NCBI GenBank assembly: GCA_948567375.1
Contig: OX419761.1
Span: 19,072,243-19,136,242 of the forward strand
Direction: 5' to 3'
Length of the DNA stretch: 64,000 bases
DNA from: Lunularia cruciata
Taxonomy: Eukaryota > Streptophyta > Marchantiopsida > Lunulariales > Lunulariaceae
Positions within the stretch are counted from its first letter, which is position 1, and each line of letters opens with the position of its first letter. The position numbers and the translations under genes are program-made. The notes beneath the pieces are model-generated. The model was given only the letters and a program-made list of their open reading frames with translations. It was not told the origin of the DNA and made no database searches. Below, in pieces: positions 31,811-44,110 of this stretch.

Positions 31811-32595
31811 GAGATAATACAAGTTGTACATATTTAAACATCACATAAATAATGGAATTGAATTTAATGGACAATATATAATGGAATTTTAATAGGCTTA
31901 TGGTTGTTTGCATGTGTTTTGAGTCCTATGATACCACACATAAAATAGGATTGTTGAAATTTCACACAAGATCATCATAGAAATGCTTTAGCCATGATGA
32001 CTAATAGAATTTGACTATAAATTCAAGTGCTTGCATATTCAATTTCACTTTTTACAATCAATTTCAATCTCAAGCCAAAGGAGAGTTTAAGATTTCTAAT
32101 CTTTGTAGTTATCCTAGCCTTTGCCTTTGAGCCCTAACCTTCACCTTTGGCCTCAATTCCAATCCTCAATAAGAAACATGGTATTCACTTGAACATAGAG
32201 AAGGAGAATCCACAAGGTCATTCTCCAACCTCCAAACCTCAACAAATGGGTGCTGCATTGTAGGGCCAATGTGATCTAGAGCAAATGTGTTGCCTTCTTG
32301 CTTTTCAATTAGGAGCCAAGAAATGTCACCATTGTGTAGGAAATTAGGTATCAAATAGGGAAGCAATCAAGAGACCTTCATGACAACTTAATGGCATGGA
32401 CCAAGAACATTCATTATAAGAATGTTCTTGGAGAACTTGCAATCCAGTTTTATGACCATTCACACACAATATACCTAACCCAATGCAAAATTGGAGAAGT
32501 GCATCATCCCTTAAACTCCCTTCTAATGGAAATTATAAACAAGAACAAAAGAATAAACATTTTTATTTGGAAATGTAAAGGCAAATGTAGTGTTT
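31811..32595. other. Stretch between elements A and F
   Basis: Continues the sequence that was cut at 12641. No gene is supported. A perfect inverted repeat (CCAAGAACATTC, seven-base loop, complement) lies at 32401-32431. The right edge is the inferred outer end of the 3' LTR of element F. Confidence 0.4.
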
Positions 32596-33715
32596 TGTAG
32601 TAGTTATAGCCAAAGACCTTTATAGTTGTAAATACTTTTGGAGAGGATGGCCTTTACTATCCCATTATGGCTCATAGGCCATGATTTGTATGTTACTCTT
32701 ACCATGAGTTATATGAGATATAATTTACTGCAATCTTTCAAATGGTGTTTGATGGCTTTGCAAAGTAAACAAAGTAAGAGATTTCAAAATTTCTACCATC
32801 CTAAAGACTACAATATTAATATAGTGGTTCAACCCTTCCCAAAAGGTGCAATTTTGCGGTGTCTAAAATTATTTGCAATACTCAATCATACATAAGTGTA
32901 TTACTTTATGAGACACAAAGCTTGTAGAGGCCTATTCATGTATCATTCTTGACTCTGCCAAAGCTCCTAGAGTGATACATTCTAGTTCCACACAAATTAA
33001 ATCCCACACTCTAGTGCTTTGGCTCATACCTTAGGATTTATCTCTCCTATGTTTACTAAGCATACCATCATTCATTTAGAGGGCAAACTAATAGACATAT
33101 GCAAACTCATGAGTCTTGATGGTATAAAATTCATATTTACTACAAAAGAAGGATGCAATAAATGGACCTAAGGACATTAGAACTAAGCCTATTATACATT
33201 TCCTACTTGGTCTCAAAAAGATCCAATGGCTATAATGGATGGAAATTTCCTAATTAAGCAACTTAATGTTCATCATATCTTATCTTCTAACCTTAACACT
33301 AATCTTAGGTAGCCATGGACTGTAATTACCATAGTCGGTGGTCATCTACCTCTAATAAACTAACACTTCTTTGGATATTAATATAAGTGTCTATCTACAT
33401 CCATGAAATTCCTAAGTCTATGAAAAAAAATCATCTACAATATATATGAAAAAAACACTCAATTTTTGGAAACAAAAACAACCTATTTTTTGTGAGACAA
33501 TGCTCCATTTATTACTCCTTGTTGGGAGAGGCGGTAGTGCTTGGGACAAACTCTTAGCTCATTTGCAAATTTGAACAAGGTTTTGAGCTCCTTCTTGTAT
33601 CCATCTACAATTTGTGCAAAGCTGGTGTGAGCCTCCTTCAAATTGGCATTAGTGTGCCCTAGAGTTTGGTAGATAGTGTGTTGCTCATTTGTGTTGTTTT
33701 TCCTCTCCAACACAT

Positions 33716-34456
33716 TGTAATACCAAGAGCTAGCCATATGATCTAGATGTGAAATTTGGTTTGGTAACATCTAGAAGAATGTTATATATGGTGGTCAAAA
33801 TCGATCAGATAGAAGTATCACCAAAAGAGTACTTCTACTAATAGAGCAAAAACCAAAATAGCCTTGAGAACCTTAAAACCAATAGCTAGACATATGATTT
33901 AAAGGTGAGAATTGGTTTGGTAACATCTGGAAGGATGTTATATATGATGGATTAAACAGATCAGAAAGAGGTATCACCAAAACTGAACTTCTACTAATAG
34001 AGTAGCAACCAAAATATGCCAAAATAGGCAATTTTGGAGGCCTAAACGGATGAATAGGCCTAAAAAATGTGTGAATTCCCCTCCCCCAACAAAGGAAAGG
34101 CTGGCCTTCCCTCCCCCCTGGTTTGTCTTGTCAAGAGCTTTCCAATGGTACCTTACGTGATTCTGAGACTCCTACAAGAAGATTCTCTAAAAGATTCCCT
34201 CCAGTCAAAGCTTGTTTGACCCACCAGATAGGACCTAGACCAACATGTCACCCATCCAAGTAAGTAATCCAAGTAAGTAATCCAAGGGTGGAGCTTGCTG
34301 AAAGGTCACCTATCTATGTGCCTAATCTTATGGTGGAGCTTCCTTGGAGTAGATCCTCTTTGTCTATATAATAAAGAGAAGGTGCTCCTTTGGGGCACCG
34401 AATGTTGAGTGTGTAATTTGTGTTTCTCTCTCTTCTCTTGTCCTTGGAGTATTACA
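33716..34456 (+). repeat. 5' LTR of element E
   Basis: 741 bp. It contains a TATATAATAAAG box at 34365-34376, followed by a GAATGTTGAGTGTGTAA start region. It ends TTACA, one base before the primer site. Confidence 0.95.
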
Positions 34457-34596
34457 ATGGTATCAGAGCAAGTGTCTTAGTCCAAGAGAGTGGATCACCC
34501 CTCTTGGAAGAGCACAAACTACTGAAATTGAGTAATTTGAGGTGGAGAACATAGAGTAGTTGCTAGACTTAGGAAGGACTTTAGAGAGCGGACGGG

Positions 34597-34791
34597 ATGG
34601 ATGCACAGGGAGGACAATTTCCCACACCTAGCTTTCCACTCTCGAATTCATTCCACATCAAGGTTATGTATATCCAGCGTGAGCAAATGAGGGTATTGCT
34701 AGTTTATCATTTTGACGCAGAATTCATGGACAAGGTGATGAACTCACCAAACCCAGTGATTCTACTTGTGGTGATATATGACAGAGAGTAG
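34597..34791 (+). CDS. Short leader reading frame of element E
   Basis: A 64-codon frame (MDAQGGQFPTPSF onwards) lies between the primer site and gag, the position of the leader frame in element B. Shared residues: F-H-I/V, a mid-frame F-x3-F-M/L, and P-V/L-I-L-L-V-V-x-Y near the end. The rest is diverged. No domain is recognised; it is either a leader peptide or a detached Gag amino end. Confidence 0.5.
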   Translation: MDAQGGQFPTPSFPLSNSFHIKVMYIQREQMRVLLVYHFDAEFMDKVMNSPNPVILLVVIYDRE

Positions 34792-35058
34792 GATTTGACA
34801 ATCTACATTCTACTATGATGATATGGATGTAAATGTCCCAAATCCTCTCCCTTTCAACACTCAAGTAGAAATCCGTTATGTAGTGAGACCAAAAGTGATG
34901 TTTAGAGATTTTGTGGTTAGAAATTTTGGCAAGGAGTATTATCAATGAGTGATAGCTTCTGAGGTCCCAATGGTAGTTCCGATAGTTTGTGCACCTTCCA
35001 GAGTGATCATATTGACTCTATATTGAAGTGGACATTAGCATTTGAGTGTTGCAGGAAC

Positions 35059-36146
35059 ATGGATCTGCAATTGCAAGAGCTGGTGCAAGGAATGCAAGGG
35101 ATGTTAAATGAATTTCAAGAGATTAAGATGACCATGGAGACATTACAAAGTCAAGTGCAGATCCTTAGGAATGATCAAGCCATGCAAGAAGAAGAGCCGT
35201 CTCAAAACCCAGTACCTACAACGAAAGTACTTAGAGAGGCACATATACATACAAACCCTATCAACGATGAAGCCACATTGCTACTTTGGATGACAAAGAC
35301 CTACAACATTGAGCCTTACAAGGGGCAGTGTATGATGGGAGTAGTGGAAAATTGGATCTCAAGAATAAATTGATAATTCTGATTGTTCTCAACAAAGATC
35401 ACGGAGCATGCTTTAGGCGCGTTTGCATGTGGGTATTTGACCAATAAAGCCCTCACATGGTATGATGCTTGGGAACGATTTATGTTGGCAGAGAGAATGG
35501 AGGTCACGTGGACATCAATGCAAGAAGGATTGTTGAAGAATTTCCAATCGATGGATGCTGTGCAGATGGCTCAAACCCGACTATGGGAATTGAGACAGAA
35601 GAATAGCGTATAAGAGTATATGGAGGCATTTCTGGATCTACAAGTTACAATAACCGACATGAGTCCAGCAGAGGCTCTTGACAATTTCAAACGAGGGTTA
35701 AAGGAGCGGATTTGCCCAGAAATCATGGTGCAAATCCTTGCACGATATTTGAAGCCATTGCTTGTGCATAGAGAATAGCATGAGCATTGGGTGGAGGTGA
35801 AGGAGTAGTTCCACCTCAACATTATTGGGAAGAAATGCCACACATGGATGGACCCGTACCAATGGAATTGGGCAACCTTCAATTTCAAGATTGGGGAGCA
35901 CGACCGCTTCAAGGAGAGCGTGGACAAGTAGAAGAACAAAGAGATGGAGTCACACGAGGAGAAAGAACTCAAGGAGATCAACTTTGTTGTTACAATTGCG
36001 GCCGTATTGGGCATATATCTATCAACTATTGCACTCATTTCCCTAGAGGCCCTCGGCCTTCATACAAGCAATCTTTGAACAACATGGAGAGGTGCATTGA
36101 AGAGGAGGAAGTGGAAAACACTTTGGAAAACAAAGATTGCCAGTAA
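35059..36146 (+). pseudogene. Element E gag
   Basis: Likely starts at MDLQLQELVQGM (35059), with a coiled-coil run of M and Q residues, then EPYKGQCMMGVVENWISRI. A stop near 35371 is followed by an open core at 35383-35613 (ALTWYDAWERF). Another stop precedes the 35787-36146 frame. The zinc knuckle at 35988-36032 reads CYNCGRIGHISINYC, that is C-x2-C-x4-H-x5-C, one residue longer than the usual x4. Confidence 0.86.
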
Positions 36147-36241
36147 ATGTACCTTGCGACCTTACTAGCTCAATAAGGAAGAAGAGAAGCGAGGGAAGGA
36201 AGAAGACTAATGTGCAAAGATCCCGAAAGGCAACCTCATAA

Positions 36242-37640
36242 TTGATTGTTGTGAATAGAGTCCTAGAAGGCAATCAAGTGAGAGTATTAATTGATCTGGG
36301 AGCAACAGAGAATTTCTTATCTTGCTCTGTTGTAATAAGATTGGGAATGGATCTAGAGAGAGATGGGAGTGAAGAAGTAGAGTTGCCTAATGGGCAAATA
36401 GAGAGGATTGAATCATTACCTAGACGGGTCACACTCTCTATAGGAGAATATCAAGAAGCAATTGAGTGGCGAGTGATACAATCAGCTCATTATGATGCAA
36501 TCTTAGGCATGCCATGGATAGAGCATTACAACCTTATGGTAGATTGGAGGAAGAAAGTAGTAAGAACCCACCAATGGTCAATTATTGGGGTTAAAGAAAA
36601 ATCACCCAAGCAGGATCTGTCTCTATATGTCATAGGGATGGCAATTGTCTATAAGACCGATAGATGTTTCATGGGTCTAATAAGAGAAGTCCATAGTGCA
36701 CAACTTGATGGACAAATTCTTGAGAAATTGAAAGCTATGGTAGATGAATTTTCAAGATGTCTTTGTTGATGATCTACCCTCAAGATTTCTACCAAAAAGG
36801 AGGGTAGATCATAAAATTGAGACACTCCCAAGGAAGACACCTCCTTGTAAGGCCCTATATCACCTATCACCTCATGAGTTGGAGGAGTGTAAGACTCAAA
36901 TTGAGGAGATGCTGCAAAAGGGGTTCATCCAACCTAGCATATCACCATATGGGGCTCCTGTCTTGTTTGTGAAAAAGAAGGATGGTACAATGCACATGTG
37001 CATTGACTATTGAGGACTCAATCAGCAAACAATGAAGAATAAATACCCCTTACCTCGCATGGATGACCTGTTTGATCAACTCCATAGAGCAAGATACTTC
37101 ACCAAATTGGACTTGCGGGGTGGTTACAATCAAATCTAAATTGCAGAAGAGGATGTGTACAAAATTGCCTTTCGAACCATATATGGCCACTTTGAGTATC
37201 TTGTGATGCCTTTTGGCCTCACCAATGCACCTACCACATTCATGAGTCTAATGAAGGACATATTTTGTCCATACTTGGATAAGTTTGTTATCTTCTTCTT
37301 GGATGATATCTTAGTATCTAGTAGCACAATGATGGAACACAAACAACATCTATGAGAGGTCCTCTAGATTCTAAGACAGAATTGATTGTATGCCAAAATC
37401 TCAAAGTGTGAGTTTAGCAATCTGAAGTAGACTACTTGGGGCATAGAGTAAGTGTGTAGAGGGCATTCAAGTATTGACGGATAAAATAGAGGTCATTAAA
37501 AAATAGAGTGCACTAGAAGATCAGACTCAACTCAAGAGCTTCTTGGGGTTGATGGGATTCTATCATAGATTTGTCAAGGACTTCTCCAAGGTTGCACAGC
37601 CTTTAACAACACTACTTGGCAAGAGGAAGAAGTGGACATG
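36242..37640 (+). pseudogene. Element E protease and reverse transcriptase
   Basis: The protease is open at 36242-36769, with the active-site loop VLIDLGATENF (Asp at 36290) and AILGMPWIEHY. RT follows at 36744-37640 in several pieces: [13 protein letters not shown]; a TGA after CIDY (37011); [13 protein letters not shown], then TAA; and 37155-37355 with [12 protein letters not shown] and the active site FFLDDILVS. After that stops and indels accumulate through the thumb and connection. Confidence 0.88.
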
Positions 37641-37656
37641 GTGAACCGCACAAGAG

Positions 37657-38097
37657 TTGGCCTTTCAAGAATTGAAAGACACCTTGCTACATACACCAAT
37701 CTTGAAGTGGTATGACCCAAAACGTCCAATCAAGTTGGCTATAGATGCATCAAGCATAGCAATAGGAGCAGTCCTACAACAAGAGTGGCATGACGGATGG
37801 CATCCAATTGCATATTTCTCTCAAAAGTTGTTACCGGCAGAGCGCAACTACCACACCACAAAACAAGAAGAGTTGGCCATCATTCTGGCAACCAAGCATT
37901 GGAAGCACTATCTGGGCGAGAAGGCATTTGTAGTAGAGACAAACCACAAACCTCTAGTCTACCTTGAGACGCAGAAAGATCTATCTTGTCGCCAAATTTG
38001 GTGGGTAGAGTGGCAAAAATGCTTCAACATGACAATCACCTACATGGAAGGCCTTCACCCGCATGCCAATGGCAAACAACTTGGTGGTAGAGGTTAA
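37657..38097 (+). pseudogene. Element E RNase H
   Basis: Open for 146 codons: LAIDASSIAIGAVLQQ carries the first Asp and KQEELAII the Glu block. In ETNHKPLVYL the usual TDHKPL Asp has become Asn. The end is altered (HPHANGKQLG where HPxADALSR is normal). Confidence 0.85.
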
Positions 38098-38229
38098 GAT
38101 TAACCCTAAATTCTGGCCAGAGATTCTGGCTACTACAAAAATTGATCCACAGATTATAGAAGCGCAATCATCCAAAGGCGTCACTAGCACCCAAGGACTC
38201 ACCTTTTGTGATGGTAGATTATAGATCCC

Positions 38230-39555
38230 AAATGTCCCAGAATTACGCACCACCATTCTAGCAGAATGTCATGATTTGGCCATTGCAGGTCATGTCGGAG
38301 TGGACAAGACCTTGGATGCACTCTAGCGCCATTACTATTGGCCTAAGATGAGCAACAATGTGATGGACTACGTGCGCAGCTGCCTACTTTGTCAACAAAA
38401 CAAAGCTTCTAATCAAGCTCTTGCAGGGCTTCTTCAACCTCTCCCCACGCCTACCCAACATTGGGAACAAGTGAGTATGGATCTTGTTTGTGAATTACCT
38501 AAGACAACCTCAAGGTTTGACTCCATTGTGGTCTTTGTGGACCGGCTCAGCAGAATGATTCATGTTTGCCCTACCATCAAGAATGTGACCGCTCTACAAC
38601 TAGCTCAATTATACTTAGATGTAGTCTTCTCTCACCATGGCTTGTCTAGAGTACTTATCACTAATAGAGGCACTCAATTCACCAATTTGTTTTGGCAAAC
38701 ACTCTTTGGTTTCTTCAAAACCAAGTTGGCCATGTCCACAACTTACCACCCACAAATAGATGGCCAAATAGGGCGGGCTAATCGCACAATTGAAGACATG
38801 TTACGCGGCTTCACCTTAAAAGAGCAAAAGAGGTGGGACACCCTACTTCCATTGGTGGAATTTGCTTACAACAATTCAATGAATGCATCCAACCAAGTCA
38901 CTCCATTCTTCCCCATGTATGGTGAGCAACCCTTCACACCTTCTAGCTTGATGAAGATCCGTCTAGTAGCTACCAAGATCGATGCAATCAACACATTTGT
39001 TTCTAGAATTCAACACGATGTGGAGAGCGCCAAGCACAAATTACAAATTCAACAAAAACAGTATGCTAATGCACACCATAGGCACATGGAGTTCAATGTT
39101 GGGATCAAGTGTGGCTATCAACAACCAACTTCATATTAGTTGGCCCTCGTAAGCTCATACCTTGTTTTATTGGGCCTTTCTCGATTCTTTGTCGTGTCGA
39201 CACTGTAGCCTATCACCTTGAGCTACCACCACACATGAAGATTCATCCCGTGTTCCATGTTTCCCTACAACGCAGATATGCTCCCGCTTAGGCCAGGGTC
39301 ATTCCACCCAAGACATTTGACCTTGTTTGACACTCATTGATGGCACAAAGGAATATGAAGTGGAGCGTATTCTCCAAAAATGCATGCATGGTACTCGCCA
39401 TCCGTGGGTGGACTATCTAGTATAGTGGAAAGGGTAACCCCTCTATGAAGCAACCTAGGAGCCCGCCACCAATTTGACACATGCACCGGTGTTGATGCAA
39501 GCATTTGAGCAACAATTGCACAACAAGGACGTTGCGTCTTTAAAGGAGGGAGGTT
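38230..39555 (+). pseudogene. Element E integrase, chromodomain and polypurine tract
   Basis: The HHCC zinc region runs from ECHDLAIAGHVG to CLLCQQ (about 38262-38400). The core is open at 38348-39139, with the first Asp in SMDLVCELP (38480). The second is lost: ITNRGTQF has Asn (AAT 38663-38665) for Asp. The Glu is also lost: GQIGRAN has Gly (GGG 38771-38773). The chromodomain at about 39345-39530 starts EYEVERILQKCMHG and has two stops. A purine tract, AAAGGAGGGAGG, lies at 39542-39553. Confidence 0.9.
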
Positions 39556-40293
39556 TGTAATACCAAGAGCTAGCCATATGATCTAGATGTGAAATTTGTT
39601 TTGATAACATCTAGAAAGATGTTATACATGATCGTCAAAATAGATCAGATAGAAGTTTCACCAAAAGAGTACTTCTACTAATAGAGTAAAAATCAAAATA
39701 GACTTGAGAACCTTAAAACCAATAGCTAGACATATGATTTAAAGGTGAGAATTGGTTTGGTAACATCTAGAAGGATGTTACACATGATGGATTAAACAGA
39801 TCAGAAAGAGGTATCACCAAAAGGGAACTTCTACTAATAGAGTGGGAACCAAAATATCCCTGAAATCTTTGAAGGCAATTTTGGAGGCCTAAACGGATGA
39901 ATTAGGCCTTGAAAATATGCAAATGCCCCCTCTCCCTTACAGAGGAGAGATTGGCCTTCCCTCCCCCCTGGTTTGTCTCATCAAGAGCTTTCCAATGGTA
40001 CCTTACGTGATTTTGAGACTCCTACAGGAAGATTCCGTAAAAGATTTCCTTAGGTCAAAGCTTGTTTGACCAACCAAATAGGACCTAGACCGACATGTCA
40101 CCCATCCAAGTAAATAATCCAAAGGTGGAGCTTGCTGACAGGTCATCTATCTGTGTGTCTAATCCTATGGTGGGGCTTCCTTGGAGGAGATCCTCTTTGT
40201 CTATATAATAAAGATAAGGTGCTCCTTTGGGGCACCAAATGTTGAGTGTGTAATTTGTGTTTCTCTCTCTTCTCTTGTCCTTGGAGTATTACA
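39556..40293 (+). repeat. 3' LTR of element E
   Basis: 738 bp, TGTAATACC to GGAGTATTACA. It differs from the 5' LTR at scattered sites. Confidence 0.95.
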
Positions 40294-41944
40294 CACATCA
40301 ATTGGAGTACATAAATCCTTTGCCTTTGTACATTGGAAGGTTTTGTTGGCTATGCATTCCAATTAGCTGAGTAGTTTTGAGTAGTCATATGCCCTATAGT
40401 TGTGAGCACTCCCACTGGTTTGGTTTTCAAATTGGCTTGTTTGTTGTTGAGTTTGTTGGTTATCTCTTTTGAAATCCTCTTTTCTTGTTTCAAACACCTT
40501 CTCTTATTGATGTTTCAAGTTGGTGGATAGGTTGGAGTTATGAAGGTCAATCAGCTATGTCAAATTATCATATTTGGTCTCCATTGCCTTTGTATTGGCA
40601 TGGGCCATTTCCATCTCATTTTGTAGAGTAGCAAGTGAGTAATCCCAATTCAGGATTTCCTCTTCATGTTGAGTCCATTGGTGGAAGACTTGTAAACTAT
40701 AAATGTCAACCTCCTTCTTCAAACATAGGATTAGATTTTTATACTCCTCTTGCCATTTTAGTTCCTCCTTCTATAAATCTTCTAGGTGCTCCTTACTTTC
40801 TTTGTCCTTCTTGTTTGTCTTAGATTGGACTAGGTGATGCAAGTGGTGCATGAGGATTGTTGGTTCTTTCATCTTTGGAGCTAGCTTTTGGTACAATGGC
40901 AAAATCTCCTCCAAAGCTTCTATTGCCAATATCATGGTATGGACAATATAGGCCTCCATTAACCAAGGCATAAAATTTCTATCCTAGCTTAGTTGTTTTT
41001 GTAGAGCTTTCTTTGTGTTTAGTAGTTCATCATTTTTCAACATAAAGTCCTTGTCTTGGCTCAAAACAACCTTCATCTTTGCTTTGTGAGTAGGAGTTGA
41101 TTCCTTGTCCATCATGCTAGCCACATTGTTGTTAGGCAAGGATTTCCCATTGGCAATAGCGTTGTTCTCTTCCATTTTCTCTTTCCACATTCAAGACATT
41201 GGAGGTTGCTATGTAGGTTTTTTTGGGATTTTTCAATACATCTTCACCTCTATGTAATTAGTTCCCTTGATGAAATTGGCCACTTTGTGGCCACCTTGAT
41301 AGTTTGACTAGCAAGGTCCTTCATATCTTGAATTTTGTACCCATTTATGAACTTTTGTCCAATGAACGAGTTGTTGATTCATCCTTTAAACCTTTTTTGG
41401 GACAACCATGCAAGTTATGTATGTAAATCTATGTAAATCTCCCTAAATGGTGAGCAATATACCCCAACACCTCCCACCAGTGGTCCTCTACCCACATCAT
41501 TGTACAATCTTGCAACAATTTCCTACTCATATTCTCAAAATTTGTGCAGATTTCCTTAAACATGGCAATATTAGCAATCCTATGATAAGAAGTCCATTTT
41601 CCTTATCTTGATGTAATCAATCCAACAATACAAACCCCATTTGGAAAGTTTAAGTGGCTTGCTTACAATTTTTATTGCTTTGCCCCATTTCAACTCAATT
41701 TCCTTCTTGAGAGTATGCCTTGTCATGATTGAAAACTCAAATCCTTACTTGAAAATATCACTCAATACTCTACTTACACAATTCTCCTTGCTTAGCTCTC
41801 AATAAACACGGAAAAATTCCACAATCAAAGATGCTAATTCCTCACATGATGTCATAGTGGTTGACAATTATAGAGAGATGAAACAAAAAAAGTGAAAAGT
41901 GAAAAGTAAAAACAACAAAAAATTTTACTAGTAGGAAGGTTGGT

Positions 41945-41953
41945 CTTTTTATA
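41945..41953 (-). promoter_or_regulatory. TATA box in the 3' LTR of F
   Basis: TATAAAAAG on the minus strand within GGGACTATAAAAAGACCAAC, about 90 bases before the ATG of the coiled-coil frame. The same box and spacing occur in the 5' LTR (58868-58860). Confidence 0.65.
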
Positions 41954-42454
41954 GTCCCAATGGGATGGAGTCCACCATGGTGGTTGGTGAAGGGTTGTAA
42001 TCGACCATTGCATGCATAAGCCTGGGCATAAAATGATTACCAGTGGTTATTTGGTGGTGCATGCATCTTTTTGAGTCATTTGGAAATGGTAATAGAAATT
42101 GATGGAATTTCTTATTGTCAAATATTCATTGTGCCTTCTATTATTTTATAGAAGTTTTTGAAGTCATGGATTTCTTGTCAGGGATTGGTTCATTTTGTTT
42201 TGTGGTCATGTTGTATTTGATAAGGTACAAAAAGAAATAGATCCTGCTACAAATAAGTTGATCATCATTCTCATTCCGTGATCTTGTAAGCACATTGAAT
42301 TTTGTTGAGGACCCTATTCCCCAACATCATAAAGGTATGACTTAACAAAATTTTATTCCTTGTAGAAAATGCTCCTTAATATCTTAATCTTATTGTTTGC
42401 AAAGAACAACTTAAAAGAACAAAATTAGAGATAGAGAAAAATTGAGTCATGACA

Positions 42455-42468
42455 TACTCCACTCTCTC
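42455..42468 (-). other. Polypurine tract of element F
   Basis: The minus strand reads GAGAGAGTGGAGTA immediately before the LTR start TGTCATG. This fixes the internal border of the 3' LTR and the orientation. Confidence 0.75.
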
Positions 42469-42539
42469 AAATATGAGCATCCTTGTGAAAAATGAAGTTA
42501 ATTTTCTTGTTTTTTCAAATAGTTATATTTACCAACTTG

Positions 42540-44110
42540 CTATCCATTGACCCCGCTGGCAAAAATGTTGTCCTCAAGCTAGGATAATTGTAATGATCCC
42601 TTGTCATATACAATATCTACCTTGTATGGTCCCATCCATAGATGCCACTTCCCTAGGAAGAGAAGCTAACTACTACCATATAGGAGTACAAGATCATAAT
42701 CATCACTAGTACTTGCTTAATTGTTTTGTCATGATGTAGTTATCATTTCTTTTGTTGATCTTGTGTTGTTTGGTGCAACACATTTTGTTTCTCTTCCAAG
42801 AATGTTAGTTATTTTAACTTGGTTTTTTTGCTATCTTTCTTGGACATGCGGTCTTTTAAGATAATTTTGTAGGTTGGGATTCTAAATTCTATAGGTAAGA
42901 CATGATGTGTATAATATGTAAGGAAATAAGAAGTTTTTTTGGTGTTGATATTGGTGGTATTGATATCCTCACAATGCTTCCAATAATTTTGTATCCAAAT
43001 TGTGTACATAGTTGACTATGACCTTGTTGAAGATCTTGCACAATAAACCATTTAGCCTTTTTTATAAGGTTGTTGGATTTTGGGTTATACGGTGTGGTCT
43101 TACAATGCTTGATTTGGAAGTACTTTGTGAGGGATTCTAGTAGGTTGTTGAGAAAGTGTACCTTTAGTCACTTATGAATTCCAATAGGCACCCATATCAA
43201 GAAATGATGTTCCAAAAGAAGAACTTGGCCATAGAGTAAACATTGTCTTGTGGGGTGGCCTCTTGTAACAGCCCAAGGATAAATGCACATTAGATTAGAA
43301 CTCCAAAAGAATACAAGATTGGAACTCTTAAAAAACTCCAATGGCCCAAAGGAGCACCTTGCTTTTATTATATAGCAAGGAGGATCCTCTCAAAAGGAGC
43401 TACACCCTTAGATAAGATACATGTATTGGTGAGATGTCAGCAAGCTACACTCTTAGATTAGATGCATGGATTGGTGACATGTAGATTGTTGTCCAATTTG
43501 GTTGGTCAAACAAGTTTGACCAAAGAGAATCTTTTGGTTGGAAGCTTAGAACAGCATAGAAGATGTACCATTGGAAAGATCTCAACAAAAAAATAGGGGG
43601 AAGAAGGCAACACCTTTTCTCCTTAAGAAGGTGTGATGAATCCATTTTTTCAAGGCCTAATTCTTTTGTTTAGGCCTCCAAAATTGGCTCTAAAGTTTTT
43701 GGTGTGTTTTTGGCTTCAACGCTATTAGTAGAAGTCCCCTTTTGGTGACTCTTCTATCTAATCTACTTAGAACATCATGTGTAATATATCTAAAGATATC
43801 ACCAAGCCAATTTACACCTGTGAATAGTTTGTCTAATTATTGGTATTACAACTCTGCCTCCACCATTTTTGTTATATAATCCATACAAACAAGAATGAAT
43901 TTTTCTTTGGTATTCTTTGTTGTAGGTGGTATTTGACAGACAAAATCAATTCACTATTCTCAAAGGGTGCAAATGGTAGGATGGGTCATAAGTGCCATTG
44001 TTATGTTGCAATTTGCCTTCTTGTTTGTTGGTATACATTGCATGTCTTGATGTACTCATTTACACCCTTGTACATGGTGAGCTACCAATAGCCTATCATT
44101 AGGATTTTCT
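42540..44110 (-). pseudogene. Element F integrase (split by a solo LTR)
   Basis: Read leftwards. The zinc region has MYKGVNEYIKTCNVYQQ (44080-44030). FILVCMDYITKMVEAEL carries the first Asp, about 43890-43850, where the solo LTR 43264-43850 interrupts. Beyond it come NIIS..YGCLLEFISD with the second Asp (about 43190-43160) and PYNPKSNNLIKKAK near 43060, where the Glu block seems to read Lys. YYTHHVLPIEFRIPTYKI is at 42935-42880. The carboxy part is KWHLWMGPYKVDIVY and EDNIFASGVNG (about 42650-42545). No chromodomain is seen, which fits a non-chromovirus lineage. Confidence 0.82.
43264..43850 (-). mobile_element. Solo LTR of the element E family in F integrase
   Basis: 587 bp with ends TGTAACAGCCC... 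and ...TTGGTATTACA, the reverse complement of the E LTR, shortened internally. Flanks CCTCT and ACTCT match at four of five bases. It is left by recombination between two LTRs of a full element. Confidence 0.88.

Larger units (their letters stand above)
33716..40293 (+). mobile_element. Element E: second chromovirus family, full length
   Basis: 6,578 bp, with perfect target duplication CACAT (33711-33715 and 40294-40298), LTRs of 741 and 738 bp starting TGTAATACC and ending GGAGTATTACA, and a perfect iMet primer site (34458-34469). It encodes gag, protease, RT, RNase H and integrase with chromodomain. All frames are interrupted. Its LTRs are unrelated to the A-G family and have no heat shock array. 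Two solo LTRs of this family lie at 43264-43850 and 50879-51608. Confidence 0.96.
33483..41855 (-). pseudogene. LTR-borne coiled-coil reading frame of F, 3' copy
   Basis: Not a family I recognise. It starts MTSCEELASL at 41855, about 90 bases after the TATA box. A basic segment (KEIELKWGKAIKIVSK) and an aromatic-rich segment (MMWVEDHWWEVLGYIAHHLG) follow. Then come EENNAIANGKSLPNNNVAS (about 41170-41115), ALEEILPLYQKLAPKMKE with HLHHLV (40930-40840), a long charged helical region, and, beyond element E, NLKEAHTSFAQIVDGYKKEL, ending at about 33483. There are several stops and frame changes, and it is split by E at 33716-40298. The other copy carries every block in the same order. Confidence 0.6.
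32596..42454 (-). repeat. 3' LTR of element F (split by element E)
   Basis: In element orientation it starts TGTCATGACTCAATTTTTC at 42454, right after the purine tract, has a TATA box at 41953-41945 and a long reading frame, and ends near 32596. Element E (33716-40298 with its duplication) is inserted in it. It lacks about 0.8 kb of the reading frame found in the other copy. Confidence 0.68.
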
